From: Pyrenochaeta sp. MPI-SDFR-AT-0127
Lineage: Eukaryota; Ascomycota; Dothideomycetes; Pleosporales; Cucurbitariaceae
Direction of reading: 5' to 3'
Assembly: GCA_020747015.1 (NCBI GenBank)
Contig: JAGTJM010000105.1
Location: 1 to 64,000 of the forward strand
DNA length: 64,000 bases
A model generated the notes under the pieces. The model saw nothing but the letters and a program-made list of their open reading frames with translations. It did no database searches and had not been told where the DNA came from. Below are positions 22,557 to 33,241 of the stretch, piece by piece. The translations under genes were made by a program, and so were the position numbers. Numbering within the stretch: the stretch's first letter is position 1; each line of letters begins with the position of its first letter.

Positions 22557-23104
22557 TATAAACCTATAGTAGCTTATACTATAACTTAGTAAGCTCTAGG
22601 TTAAGTCTAATTATATTCTAATCCTCTACTATTATTAATAGAATATTATACTCTAGTTCTAGTTTAGAGTAGCCCTCTATTTACTTAATAGTCTTAAGCT
22701 ATATAATTTCTTTTAACTAGGCGGCCTACTACTACGTTAATCTTAATAAGGATAATACTCCTATTTAAGCTAATTCTTATTTAGGGGGAGATATTAGCTT
22801 AGGCTCTAATTCTCCTAGGTTATTAGTAGTCTCTAAGTTTCTACCTTAGTACTCTCTAAGTTTCTACCTTAGTACTCTATATAACTTTCTTAAAGTTAAT
22901 CCTTATATAATAGTATAGGAAGTTCTAAACCTATAGGCTTTAATTATTAGAAGATTAAGGGGATCCTAACTTTAGAATAATAAACTTTAATTATAAATAG
23001 ATCTAAATTAGATTATATTAATATAGGGGTTTAGATATAATCTTTTTAAATAAAGTAATATTATTAAGAAGCTATTACTAGTAGGGGCGAAGTTCTTCTT
23101 ATAA
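22557..23104. other. AT-rich RIP zone, no gene
   Basis: Between the hAT-like end and repeat family A. A short direct repeat (CTCTAAGTTTCTACCTTAGTA, about 22831-22876) is present. Nothing else recognised. Confidence 0.5.
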
Positions 23105-23374
23105 TATAATAATATAGGCGCTAAAGAGTTCTAAAATAGATCTAAGTATAACTTAAAGGTATATAGGAGTGCGTACTACGTTAGATAACTAAGAACACCT
23201 CTATTCCTATAGGTCTAGTATAGAAGGATAAGAAGAACTTATCCTACTATCTACTACTAAAGAGCTATACTTATATATAGAGAAATAGGGGTAATAGGGC
23301 CTAATTAGGATAGTATTAGAGGTAGGTCTAATATTCTCTAAATAAACCTCCCTTCTTATAGGAACGCGTATACG
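23105..23374 (+). repeat. Repeat family A, copy 2, interrupted by the Gypsy element
   Basis: Matches copies at 15145-15450 and 38790-39090. The copy continues on the other side of the Gypsy element: ATACG|TCTCTATTTCTATATAATATTC at 30142 parallels GCGTATATATCTCTATTTCTATATAATATT near 39052-39078. It is therefore the empty-site sequence of the Gypsy insertion. Confidence 0.8.
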
Positions 23375-23800
23375 TGTTACGAACCTGTAACGAGGGCTGC
23401 GGGCGCTTATGAGAAGGATGGTGGAAGGGACACGGGCATCAGGCAAGGCCTGAACTTAGGCCAATGATGACGTGTGCCCCGCGAAGTCACGTGGTCCCAG
23501 AGATCCCACGTCACGGGACTAAGGTACCATGGGATACCATGGGATCCCATATGGGATTCTCTGGAATACTATAGGAACCATAGGATCACTTAAGTATATA
23601 GATGAGAGCAATGTGCCCTCATAGCACATTGTGATCAACCTCAAGTTATTATCGAATACTATTATTTGATACTTGGAACTACTTCAACCTCTTATCTATC
23701 TCTACTTGCTCTAACCAGAAGCTTACCAAGAAAGGTTCCTCAGTGACACCAGCTGCTTTATATTATAGCCACTCTACTAAGGACACCCCACCTTTTAACA
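23375..23800 (+). repeat. Gypsy 5' LTR
   Basis: Begins TGTTACGAACCTGTAACG and ends CCTTTTAACA. It differs from the 3' LTR at seven positions by eye. It contains the tandem CATGGGATAC-CATGGGATCC motif near 23528-23550. Confidence 0.93.
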
Positions 23801-23817
23801 TTTTGATCACCCTCGAA

Positions 23818-25596
23818 ATGAGCGACATCGAGATGGACACGGCAACCCCCGACTCTATGAGCATGAGCCTAGGAAAGCTGAAAGGCAAAGCTCCCCTAAC
23901 TTATAACGGCGACCGTAAGACGTTGAAGTTATGGTTACTTCAATGCGACATCTACTTCCATATTAACGGACACGTGGCAGACGACGACAAAGCAGTACTA
24001 GTTACTACCTGCCTCGTGGGAGAAGCACTGGAATGGGTTAACCCCTATATCACAAAGTACATAGACCGCAACATCGAAGACGACGAAAACACCATAATGT
24101 TCGAGAGCTGGGACGAGTTCAAGAAACAAATCAGTCTGGTATTCGGACCACAGACGGAGAAACCCATCGCGGAACGAAGCATTCAGTTGCTACGACAGAA
24201 GACCTCCGTGGCCGACTATACTAACAAATTTTAACAATATGCTACCGTCATAGGATGGGACGACGACGCACTGAAACGCATGTTCCGACAGGGCCTGAAA
24301 CCACAGGTCCAGGAAGAACTTATGCGCACAGGCATGGAGATCGAAACACTAGACGACCTCGTGAAGGAAAGTATAAGGATTGACAACGGACTATATGAGT
24401 TAGAACTCGAGAAACAGAGTTACGGGAGGGGAAGCCACCAACCTAACAAGGGTAAACGAAGGGATTTTGTTCGCGTTAATCGAAACAACCGTACCGCTGG
24501 ATACTACACTTCTAATAAACCAGAACCTATGCACCTAGACAACGTAAACAAGGGCAAGGGCTGGAAGGTGAAGCACTAGAAGACGGATACAGGAAAAAAC
24601 GACAAGACATGCTATAATTGCGGGAAGGAAGGACACTTCGCCAGAAACTGTAAGCAGAAGAACAAAGTCACCCGATAAATCAACATGATTGGCTAGGTTC
24701 AGGACCAATACATGAGCGAGTGGGAAATCCTCGGGCTAGCAGACTACGACACCCGACCACCCACATCACAGGCTATGAGCGATGAAGAAGTAATCCGCCT
24801 ATACGGGGATATCTCGCCATACAAACTAGATGACGAAAATAAGGAAAACGTTCCACCTATGGATCCGCACCCCGGAACTAAAGTACAGGGACCTTGGGAC
24901 AACAATGAATATACGAAGATATTCGGTCCAGTGCCGGAATATCACGTCAGACAACAGACAATGGAGGAAAAGCCAAAACAGGAACGCAAGAAACGAAGAG
25001 CGTTCGCCTGTAAACGTTGTCAGCGAAGGAGGACGGGATGTCAACCATCCATTGAAAAAGACGTATGCCAACAATGCCTTGAGACGGGACACTATTGTGA
25101 AGAATTCCACACGGATTCTTGGAAGAAACACGGCAGCCAGAAAACTGCATACGAACCTCCGAAGCTACGGTATGACGACGACTGGCGCAACCCTAGACAT
25201 GGAACACTCTATTACACGTTTTGCACATATGACTATTGCGATTACCACTACGAAGCCAAAGTCAGAACGAACAGGTTTCCACAACCAAGAGGAATGTGTA
25301 AATGGAACTGGTACGATTGCGAAAGGGATACATGCGTGAGCTACCTATGGGATAAGCGCTGCACAAACCACTTTCCCGGACACAACACAGAGAGCTAGAT
25401 GGAACGAAACGTCATCATTAACAAGAAATGCACCAACGATCTATGGCAAACGTGCATGAACTACGAATGCAAACGACACATTCAGGATAAGCTTGACAAC
25501 GGATTTGACGAGTACTCTTTTTTAGAAAGAAACCGGAAACTGAACCTTCTGATAAGTGGGATACCGGAATCGGACGAGGGAACCGATTCACCCTAA
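23818..25596 (+). pseudogene. Gypsy gag with CCHC knuckle and a Zn2Cys6-spaced cysteine cluster
   Basis: One frame runs from ATG 23818 to TAA 25596, broken by stops at 24232, 24577, 24676, 24694 and 25396. The capsid-like part has LTYNGDRKTLKLWLLQCDIYF. A nucleocapsid knuckle CYNCGKEGHFARNC lies at 24610-24651. Unusually the frame continues about 310 codons beyond it. There, 25009-25098 encodes six cysteines spaced C-x2-C-x6-C-x8-C-x2-C-x6-C after a basic stretch (ERKKRRAFA), which fits the fungal Zn2Cys6 pattern. Whether it binds zinc or DNA is not known. Stops fit CAA/CAG/TGG changes, so the ancestral ORF was probably continuous. Confidence 0.85.
25518..25524 (+). other. -1 ribosomal frameshift slippery site (T TTT TTA) between gag and pol
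   Basis: The heptamer TTTTTTA sits with its codons TTT-TTA in the gag frame (TAC TCT TTT TTA GAA), the canonical X-XXY-YYZ arrangement. Gag is in frame 1 and pol in frame 3, i.e. -1. The -1 frame is open from here through the protease, while gag stops 70 bases later at 25594-25596. I did not establish a downstream pseudoknot. Confidence 0.75.
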
Positions 25597-28500
25597 GAGT
25601 TCGGCGATGCGACGCCATCGGAACTACAGGAGAGGAGCCACTCCGAATAAAAGTAAAGCTCAGAAACGTCGACATGTGGGCTCTAATCGATTCAGGATCA
25701 CAGGGAAACTACATTTCAGGAACAGCCGTGTTGAAAGCAGGGCTACAACCTGTCCTGAAAAAGAAACCTTATCATATCACTGTGGCCAACAATGCGAATG
25801 GAGGACTCATCAAACACGAAGTGCTTGAAGAAATCAACATCATGTCAGGACGTAACAGCAAGGTGAGACTAGATGTTTTTGGCTTAGCCGCCCACGACAT
25901 CATATTAGGGCTACCTTGGCTGAGAGATCACAACCCGCGCATAGACTGGAAGAACCAGAGGATCTCAATAGGGTATGGGAACGATGCACATACGCCTAAA
26001 AAACCTACGCAGTAGCGGAATGCCCTGGTAGATGAGAAGACGATAATGAATATCGGAACTTCGGTCGAGAGTGTGTCTACAGGAGCACCGACTAACAAGC
26101 CAAACCGACCGCCGGCAAGAAAGATCGGAAGGCAGAGAATAGTGGAGAACCGCATCACTCCAAAGATCCCGCAAAGATACATGGAATACGCAGAGATGTT
26201 TATAGAAAAAGTAGGACTAGGAGCACTACCGAAACACCAACCATGGGATCACGAAATCGAACTGGAAGATGGCAAGAGCCTAGGGTTCGTACCGATATAC
26301 AAGTTAACCGAGAAAGAGCTAGCAACGCTAAAGAAGTATATTGAGGAGATGTTGGCGAAGGGATTTATCCAGAAATCTAAGTCCTCAGCAGGATACCCTA
26401 TCCTGTTCGCGCCAAAGAAAGACGGAACATTGAGACTATGCGTAGACTACCGCAAGCTCAATGCAATGACTAAGAAGAATCGCTACCTATTACTAAACAT
26501 CCAAGAGTTACGAGATAGACTATCAGAAGCCAAGATATTTACGGCACTAGATCTCAGAGGCGCGTACAACCTTATACGGATGAAGAAAGGCGAAGAGTGG
26601 AAAACAGCCTTTAGAACAAGATACGGACATTACGAATACCTGGTCATGCCGTTCGGATTAACGAATGCACCAGCAACATGTTAAGAATTGGTCAATACCG
26701 CACTAAACGACTGTCTAGATGAATACGCCATAGCATACCTAGACGATATATTGGTATACTCTGACGATGTAACCAAATATGAAGGACATGTCAAGGAAGT
26801 CCTCAAAAGATTACAGGCATACGGGTTAGAGTTAAAACCCGAGAAATGCGAATTCCACAGGGAAGAAGTTGAATTCTTAGGACATATGGTCGGAATCAAC
26901 GGAGTCAGGATCAGCGATGCAAAAATACAGACGATACGAGACTGGGAGAAACCCAAGACAGTCAAGGACATACAATCCTTTCTAGGATTCGTGAACTTTA
27001 ATCGACAGTTCATCAAAGACTTCTCGAAGATCGCTATACCACTTACACGACTCACGAAGAAAGAGGAGCTATGGAAATGGGGGAAGGAATAAGACGAAGC
27101 CTTCGAGACGCTTAAGGAAGCATGCGTTAAAGAACCCGTACTGATAGCATTTACCAGTGGAAAACCCCTTCGCATAGAAACAGACGCCTCAGATTTGGCG
27201 ATAGGAGCAGTAATCCTCCAAGAAAAAGATGGAAAATGGCACCCGATAGCATACCACTTAAGAAAGTTCTTACAAGCGGAAGAACGCTACGACATACACG
27301 ACAAAGAACTATTGGCTATCGTGGACGCACTACAATATTGGCGACACTACGCGGAAGGATGTTCAGAAAATACTATCTTTACAGACCACAAAAACCTAAC
27401 GTACTTTACAACAACGAAACAACTTAACAGGAGACAAGTACGATGGTCTGAACTCCTAGGACAGTACAAATTTAAGATTGTGTACACACCAGGAAAAGAC
27501 AACGGCAGAGCAGACGCGCTCAGCCGAAGACACGATGTAATAGGAAAGAAAACCGAGGTTCACATGGCAATCCTAAAAGAAAATAAAGATGGATCACTTG
27601 GACCATCACAGGAATGCAACACGATCATGAAAATAAGGCCCGAAACTCCACCGGAACTCGAGGAAACGATCATTCAACAACATTACGACGATCCAGTACA
27701 CGGACACTAAGGAATAGCAAGAACCATTGAACTCATCTAACGAAACTACCACTTCCCAAACATGAAGCAAAAAGTCGAGAATTACATCAAGAAATGCACG
27801 AGTTGTCAGAAGAACAAGTACGCAACACACGCACCATATGGAGAATCACAACCAATGGAGCTACCTAACAAACCATGGGAAGATATCGCAATGGACTTTA
27901 TCACGGACTTGCCAGAGTCTGCGGACGAAGCAACCGGATACAAGTACAATAGGATACTTAACGTAGTTTGTAGATTTAGTAAGGGAGCAGAGTTCATACC
28001 ATTCAGGAAGAACTTCACAACACAACAACTCGCGGCCATAGTCAAGGATCGGATATTTAGACATCACGGAATACCACGATCAATAATAAGCGACAGAGAC
28101 AAGCTGTTCACATCCAACTTCTGGGAAACGTTCACAGCACAACTAGGAATTAAAAGAAAGTTATCCACCGCCTACCACCCGGAAACCGACGGACAAACGG
28201 AACGAACGAACAGAACACTCAAATAGTACTTAAGGACGTACTGCAACCACGCACAGGACAATTGGGTATCACTACTACCCATGGCGCAAATCGCTTACAA
28301 CAACAAGAAATCAGAGACAACAGGCGTAACACCATTTTACGCATACCACGGGAAACACCCTAATCTCTTTGAAAGAAATTTTCCCAATACTAAAGCCGAA
28401 GCCGCTTTGAAGAACGTCCAAGAAATGAAGGACATGCATCGGAAAATGAAGGAAAATATAGAAAAAACACAGCACCAACAAATTGAATATGTTAACAAGA

Positions 28501-29048
28501 AAAGAAAAATGGCACCTCAGCTAAAAAAGGGGGATAAGGTATATTTACTCACGAAAAACCTTCGAACAAAACGACCTAACAAGGGACTAGACCACGTCAA
28601 GGTCGGACCATTTTTGATCAAAGACCAAAGAGGACTAGTAAATTACACGCTCGATCTACCGAAAGACGCAAAGATCAAACCAACGTTCCATGTGAAACTA
28701 TTGGAGCCAGCGGACCCCACGACGCCACTACAGACGACATTCTATTATGAACCCGAAGAAGAAAACGAATTCGAAGTAGAACGAATACTCGACCACTATG
28801 TCGAAGGACCAGACACACACGACATAATGTACCTTGTCAAATGGAAAGGATATCCAGAATCGGAGAATACATGGGAGCCAAGAGAAAACTTATGGAACTG
28901 CAACATGAAAATACAAGCCTACTGGAAACCTATACACCGACAAATGAATAACGCAGACAAGACAACCCGACAACAACTACGAAGGGGCCCAACAAGCACA
29001 CACTACGGCAAGACATTTTGGACCCGACCCAGAGGACGAAACACCTAA
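25524..29048 (+). pseudogene. Gypsy pol: protease, RT, RNase H, integrase, chromodomain
   Basis: In the -1 frame after the slippery site: protease (ALIDSGSQGNYIS, near 25680; ILGLPWL), RT (LRLCVDYRKLN, FTALDLRGAYN, MPFGLTNAP, YLDDILVYS at 26737-26763), RNase H (ETDASDLAIGAVI; FTDHKNLTYF; NGRADALSRR) and an HHCC-type integrase zinc region (NYIKKCTSCQKNK). The integrase core follows (MDFITDLPES, IISDRDKLFTS, YHPETDGQTERTNR), then a C-terminal chromodomain (YLVKWKGYPESENTWEP at 28830-28881). Stops at 26013, 26682, 27090, 27708, 27738 and 28224 are TAA/TAG in RIP context. The chromodomain places it in the chromovirus clade; such domains are thought to steer integration to heterochromatin. Confidence 0.92.
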
Positions 29049-29115
29049 GGAGAAGTCAGCGAAGAATACCAACAGCTCCGGAACACGGACATTTCTGGGA
29101 CAACACCACGCGTCG

Positions 29116-29604
29116 CTAAGATACACTCGCGACAACCACCCCAGACTCATCAAGGGAACTGGGATCGTCTTCCAAAACACTGGGCATGAAGGCACTCCAG
29201 TCTAATGCCAAAGTACCAGGCATTAAACCATCCTCCAGCAACGAGACTTCCTGATTTATCGCATCCACGGCCTCCAAAGCCTCAATATCCTCCACATACT
29301 GCGTCGAACCAGACAACCACTGCTGCCCACGACGCTGCAACAATTTCTTTTGTTTTCGCAAACGATTCTTTTTTGCACGAGCGGCCAGAAGAGCGTTGAG
29401 CGCTGCCTCTTCTGCCTCGTCGGCCTCGGCCTCCTGACTCTCCAATCGCGCAATCTCGTTATCCAACTTGGTGAAATTAGGAACCGGCACGTCAACCGGC
29501 TCACACTTCACAACCCCACTTCGATAACAATTCCCGCATTCCTTCTTCAACGAGGACATGCGACACTCCAGATTCTTCTTCGCGCAATATTTACAAGAAA
29601 CCAT
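29116..29604 (-). CDS. Antisense ORF in the Gypsy element with Zn2Cys6-spaced cysteines and a coiled coil
   Basis: On the strand opposite to gag-pol an open frame reaches from within the 3' LTR (29787) to TAG at 29116. The best ATG is 29604, giving 162 aa. It begins MVSCKYCAKKNLEC and has six cysteines spaced C-x2-C-x6-C-x8-C-x2-C-x7-C (29503-29595), very like a Gal4-type cluster. An acidic/basic helical stretch follows (LDNEIARLESQEAEADEAEE then KKNRLRKQKK), as in the dimerisation coils of such proteins. The end is acidic. The terminal TAG might itself be a RIP product. Function unknown; the intact frame, unlike gag and pol with many stops, is notable. Alternative: chance ORF, judged unlikely because of the ordered cysteines. 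Confidence 0.6.
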   Translation of the reverse strand: MVSCKYCAKKNLECRMSSLKKECGNCYRSGVVKCEPVDVPVPNFTKLDNEIARLESQEAEADEAEEAALNALLAARAKKNRLRKQKKLLQRRGQQWLSGSTQYVEDIEALEAVDAINQEVSLLEDGLMPGTLALDWSAFMPSVLEDDPSSLDESGVVVASVS

Positions 29605-29715
29605 AGCAAGCCAACCGACGGCGTTTATATGGTTACCGGTGGCGTGACGATGTTGGGTGCTCTTGGAACTCATCATCAGCTCATGAGGACATGAAGGCAA
29701 GAAAGGAGGGGATAG

Positions 29716-30141
29716 TGTTACGAACCTGTAACGAGGGCTGCGGGCGCTTATGAGAAGGATGGTGGAAGGGACACGGGCATCAGGCAAGGCCTGAACTTAG
29801 GCCAATGATGACGTGTGCCCCGCGAAGTCACGTGGTCCCAGAGATCCCACGTCACGGGACTAAGGTACCATGGGATACCATGGGATCCCATATGGGATTC
29901 TCTGGAATACTATGGGAACCATGGGATTACTCAAGTATATAGATGAGAGCAATGTGCCCTCATGGCACATTGTGATCAACCTCAAGTTATTATCGAATAC
30001 TATTATTTGATACTTGGAACTACTTCAACCTCTTGTCTATCTCTACTTGCTCTAACCAGAAGCTTACCAAGAAAGGTTCCTCAGTGACACCAGCTGCTTT
30101 ATATTGTAGCCACTCTACTAAGGACACCCCACCTTTTAACA
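29716..30141 (+). repeat. Gypsy 3' LTR
   Basis: Begins TGTTACGAACCTG right after the purine tract and ends CCTTTTAACA, followed by the target duplication ATACG at 30142-30146. Confidence 0.93.
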
Positions 30142-30146
30142 ATACG

Positions 30147-32472
30147 TCTCTATTTCTATATAATATTCGTTATAAGACTAGGCTAATTACCCTTCTTCCT
30201 CTATAGGTAGTATAGTAGTTATATATATAAAAGGTAGACTTAAGGTCTTAGAGAGGTAAGTAAATTCTATTCCTTTTAAAAAGGCTATAAGAGCTAGGGT
30301 ATATCTATCCTTAAGGAGAAAGAGAAAGAAAATCTATAAAATATCTACCTAAATAGGCTAGAATAGGCTAGAATAGCCTAATAGAGCCCTAAAATAGCTA
30401 TACTAACTAGATCCTACTAAAATATACTAGTAAGGACTTAAAAGAGTCTAAAATAGACTATACTTACTAAACTATACCTAAATAGCCTATAATAGCCTAG
30501 AGTATATATATTAAAGACTACTAACTCTTAATTAGCGGGGATAGTATTATACTAAGTATTAAGCTCCTTAATATACTTAGTAAGATCTTTCTTCTATCTA
30601 AAAGGAGTAGAAGTATACTTAGACTCTAGCTTAGAGATTTTAGTATTTAGCTTAGTATACTAAGCCTTATTCTTCTAATACTAGTTATCTATAAAAGTAT
30701 ATTTAGTCTATCCTTATTAGTATAGGATATTCTAGCCTATATTAGGTTATAATACCTTCTTAGTAGATATACTAGGATTATTAGTACTCTTCTTAACCTC
30801 CTCTAGTATAGTAGTCTTAAGTAAGTACTTACCTACCTTATTTTTAGTAATAGTAGTCTTCTTATTATACTAGTAGGTAGCTAAATATAGAGGTATCTAA
30901 GGATCCTTATTAGAGCTAAGAGTACTATTATAGAGGGTAAAGTATATAGTATAAGGAATAAAGTTACTATTCCTATATAGTTAGCTATAGTCTATACTAG
31001 AATAGGCTAGATTAGCCTATTCTAGAGCCTAGGAGGCTAAAGGGAACTACTTACTAGAATAAGATAATAGATAGGGGCTAGTAGAGTCTACTAAGTATTA
31101 GACTACTATTAAAGACCTTATTACTATCTAGTAGGTAATACTAGTTAAGGTACTTAGAGACTTTAGCTACTATAGCTACTAGAGTAGTATTACTAGCCTT
31201 AGGGGCTTTTACTAGAGTTAGGAGAGGTTTATAGGCTAGGTTAGAGACCTTCTTAATCCTACTAAACTTAATCTTATCTAGAATCTTCTAAATCTTATTA
31301 AGGTTACCTAAAATATTATTATAGAGTTAAGAATAGGTTAGAATAGGCTAAAATAGGCTATTCTACCCTAAATTAGAGTAGATACTTATAGTATAATAGT
31401 TAGTATTCTATAAGAAGTACCTTAGGTAGCGTTTATAAGTATAAGAGTTACTCTTATTATTATTAGTAACTTAGGAATTATATAGCCTCTTAGTACTATT
31501 ACTAGAGGCTAGTATAATATAACCTATATAGCTAAAGAACTTATACTTTCTTAGGCTAAAAGTAGCTAGGTAGTAGGTATAGGTATAGTAGGTATAGACT
31601 CTATTCTCTATAATATTATTTCTAATAGTATTATTATCTATTATAGGCTAGAATAGAGTAGACTAGGCTAAACTAAAGTATAGATAGGTTAGTAAAGCTA
31701 ATAAAGTATTAAAGGTAGTCCCTAGACCTAGTTAGTACTAAAATTATACTAGAATAGGCCCTAGAAGCAAATAGGCTACTCCTAAAACTAGAAATTTCTA
31801 AAACTTACTAAATTAAGGTAGTAGGATAGAGGAGTAATAGACTAGATTAGCTAGGAGGGCCCTCTTTATATTACCCTAATAGCTTAGTTAACTACTTACT
31901 TCCTAGGGATTTAGAATCTTTAAGTAAGAGAGATTAGGAGGTAAAGGTAAGGGAAACCTAAGGTAAGAGAGGATTTTAGGTATATCTACCTTCCTCCTTA
32001 ACCTAACTAGTACTAAAGCTATATACCCTAGTCTAGGCTATAGTAGCCATTATAATATATAATAGTATATTATATCTAGTATACTAGCTACTTAGGTTAA
32101 ATAGCCTAGAAGGGAGGTATTATTAGGAACTATATTAAGGTATACCCCCTTAGGCTAATCTAGGCTAGGGGCGCCCTCTATAAGTAGAGTAGCCCCCCCT
32201 AGAGGTAAGGTAGTAATTTATCTAACTCTACTATAATATATCTATTCCTCCTAATAATAGTTATCTCGTCTCCTATAAGTATACTAAGGTCCTAATAATT
32301 AGTTAATATAATTAAATTATATTAAACTTCTAAATTTAATAATACCTTTATTTATTACTTAGTTTAACTTTAATATTTCTTAAGACCTTATAAATTAAAT
32401 TAAATTAAATTATATTTATTTAAATAAATTAAGTTAAATTAAGTAAATTATTTATTTGTTCCTAAGTCTAGT
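30147..32472. other. AT-rich RIP zone with unidentified coding relics
   Basis: No intact gene. On the minus strand about 31,000-30,530 reads as a frame with RIP stops (segments such as ITKNKVGKYLLKTTILEEVKK and KISKLESKYTSTPF) ending near 30,530; no family recognised. 32,370-32,460 is low-complexity (TTAAA/TAAAT) sequence. Composition changes abruptly to normal at about 32,465. Confidence 0.5.
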
Positions 32473-32700
32473 GTTAAAGTCGTCAGCCTAGGCGCCGTTA
32501 ACACAGATCTCCTTAAGGGTATCTGGTCTGATAAGTCTCCGGAAGAGCAGAATCAGATAGTTAACATGTTTAAGGCACAATCTGTGACGGGAGAGCTTGC
32601 TGAGCCGCAAGACGTGGCGGAGGCATATGTGTATTTCATGAGAAACCATAATTTGACAGGAATTTCAGTCGACACTGATAGCGGACGGCACATTCTCTAA
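32473..32700 (+). pseudogene. C-terminal fragment of a short-chain dehydrogenase
   Basis: Seventy-five codons in one open frame to TAA at 32698: VVSLGAVNTDLLKG, then ELAEPQDVAEAYVYFM, then LTGISVDTDSGRHIL. This is the typical SDR tail (PGAVxTDLL ... xPEDVAEAYLYLM ... TGxxIxVDGG). The catalytic and cofactor-binding parts are missing; the sequence is cut at the edge of the RIP zone, so the 5' part was lost or replaced by repeats. Confidence 0.78.
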
Positions 32701-33241
32701 ATAAGAATATATCGTCGCGCATTTCTGTGCTGACGTGATTGTCCTCATTTAATAGAGAAAAGCGCAGAATTTTGTGTCCTGTGTTCTGACAAGCATTATA
32801 TCACTCCATTGTATATACAGGAGTAGTTGAGGCCTGTTTCAATGTACAGTACGAACGTCCCCATGCAATCGCCCCATAAAGTGAGACTTTGCTTACGCAA
32901 ATGGTGCTGGCGGCGTTATTTCCACTTCGTTAAGAGATTGCATGCAATCACTGACATAATATGATCTACACAGTGTCCTTTACAACAGGAAATCGGCGTG
33001 CGCTGAGGACGCAAGAGAGGAAGTACGGCAATAGAATTCAATTTATTCACCTAGAAAGCGGCTCTAGTCAAATTTAGCATATTTACAGAAAACCAAGAAC
33101 AGGATTGGAAGTTTGGTGTGAGCTGATCTTGTAGCATTGACCTGCTATATCACACTCCCATTCGAACCTCGCCAGCGTAAGGCATCGAGCTGTTTGTCTG
33201 GGCTGGAACTAGAGAACCAAGTAGCCCTTTCAACTACCTAG
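32701..33241. other. Intergenic, nothing recognised
   Basis: Between the SDR fragment and the 3' end of the MDR gene. No ORF or repeat of note. Confidence 0.5.

Larger units (their letters stand above)
23375..30141 (+). mobile_element. Full-length Gypsy chromovirus (chromodomain LTR retrotransposon), lightly RIPped
   Basis: 6,767 bp with 426-bp LTRs (23375-23800 and 29716-30141) and the 5-bp target duplication ATACG (23370-23374, 30142-30146). Order: gag with CCHC knuckle, -1 frameshift site, protease, RT, RNase H, integrase, chromodomain, then an antisense ORF before the purine tract GAAAGGAGGGGATAG. The two LTRs differ at only seven sites by my count, all CpA/TpA differences on one strand or the other. 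About ten premature stops across gag and pol are TAA or TAG in RIP context. It is thus the youngest large insertion in the window and is disabled. Confidence 0.95.

Noticed and set aside
23207..23446. Minus-strand ORF at the start of the Gypsy 5' LTR
   Set aside because: It spans repeat A and LTR sequence; the LTR part recurs at the 3' LTR and has no domain.
24830..25339. Several ORFs of 80-170 codons overlapping gag on both strands
   Set aside because: They are shadows of the gag frame, which alone has the knuckle and ordered cysteines.
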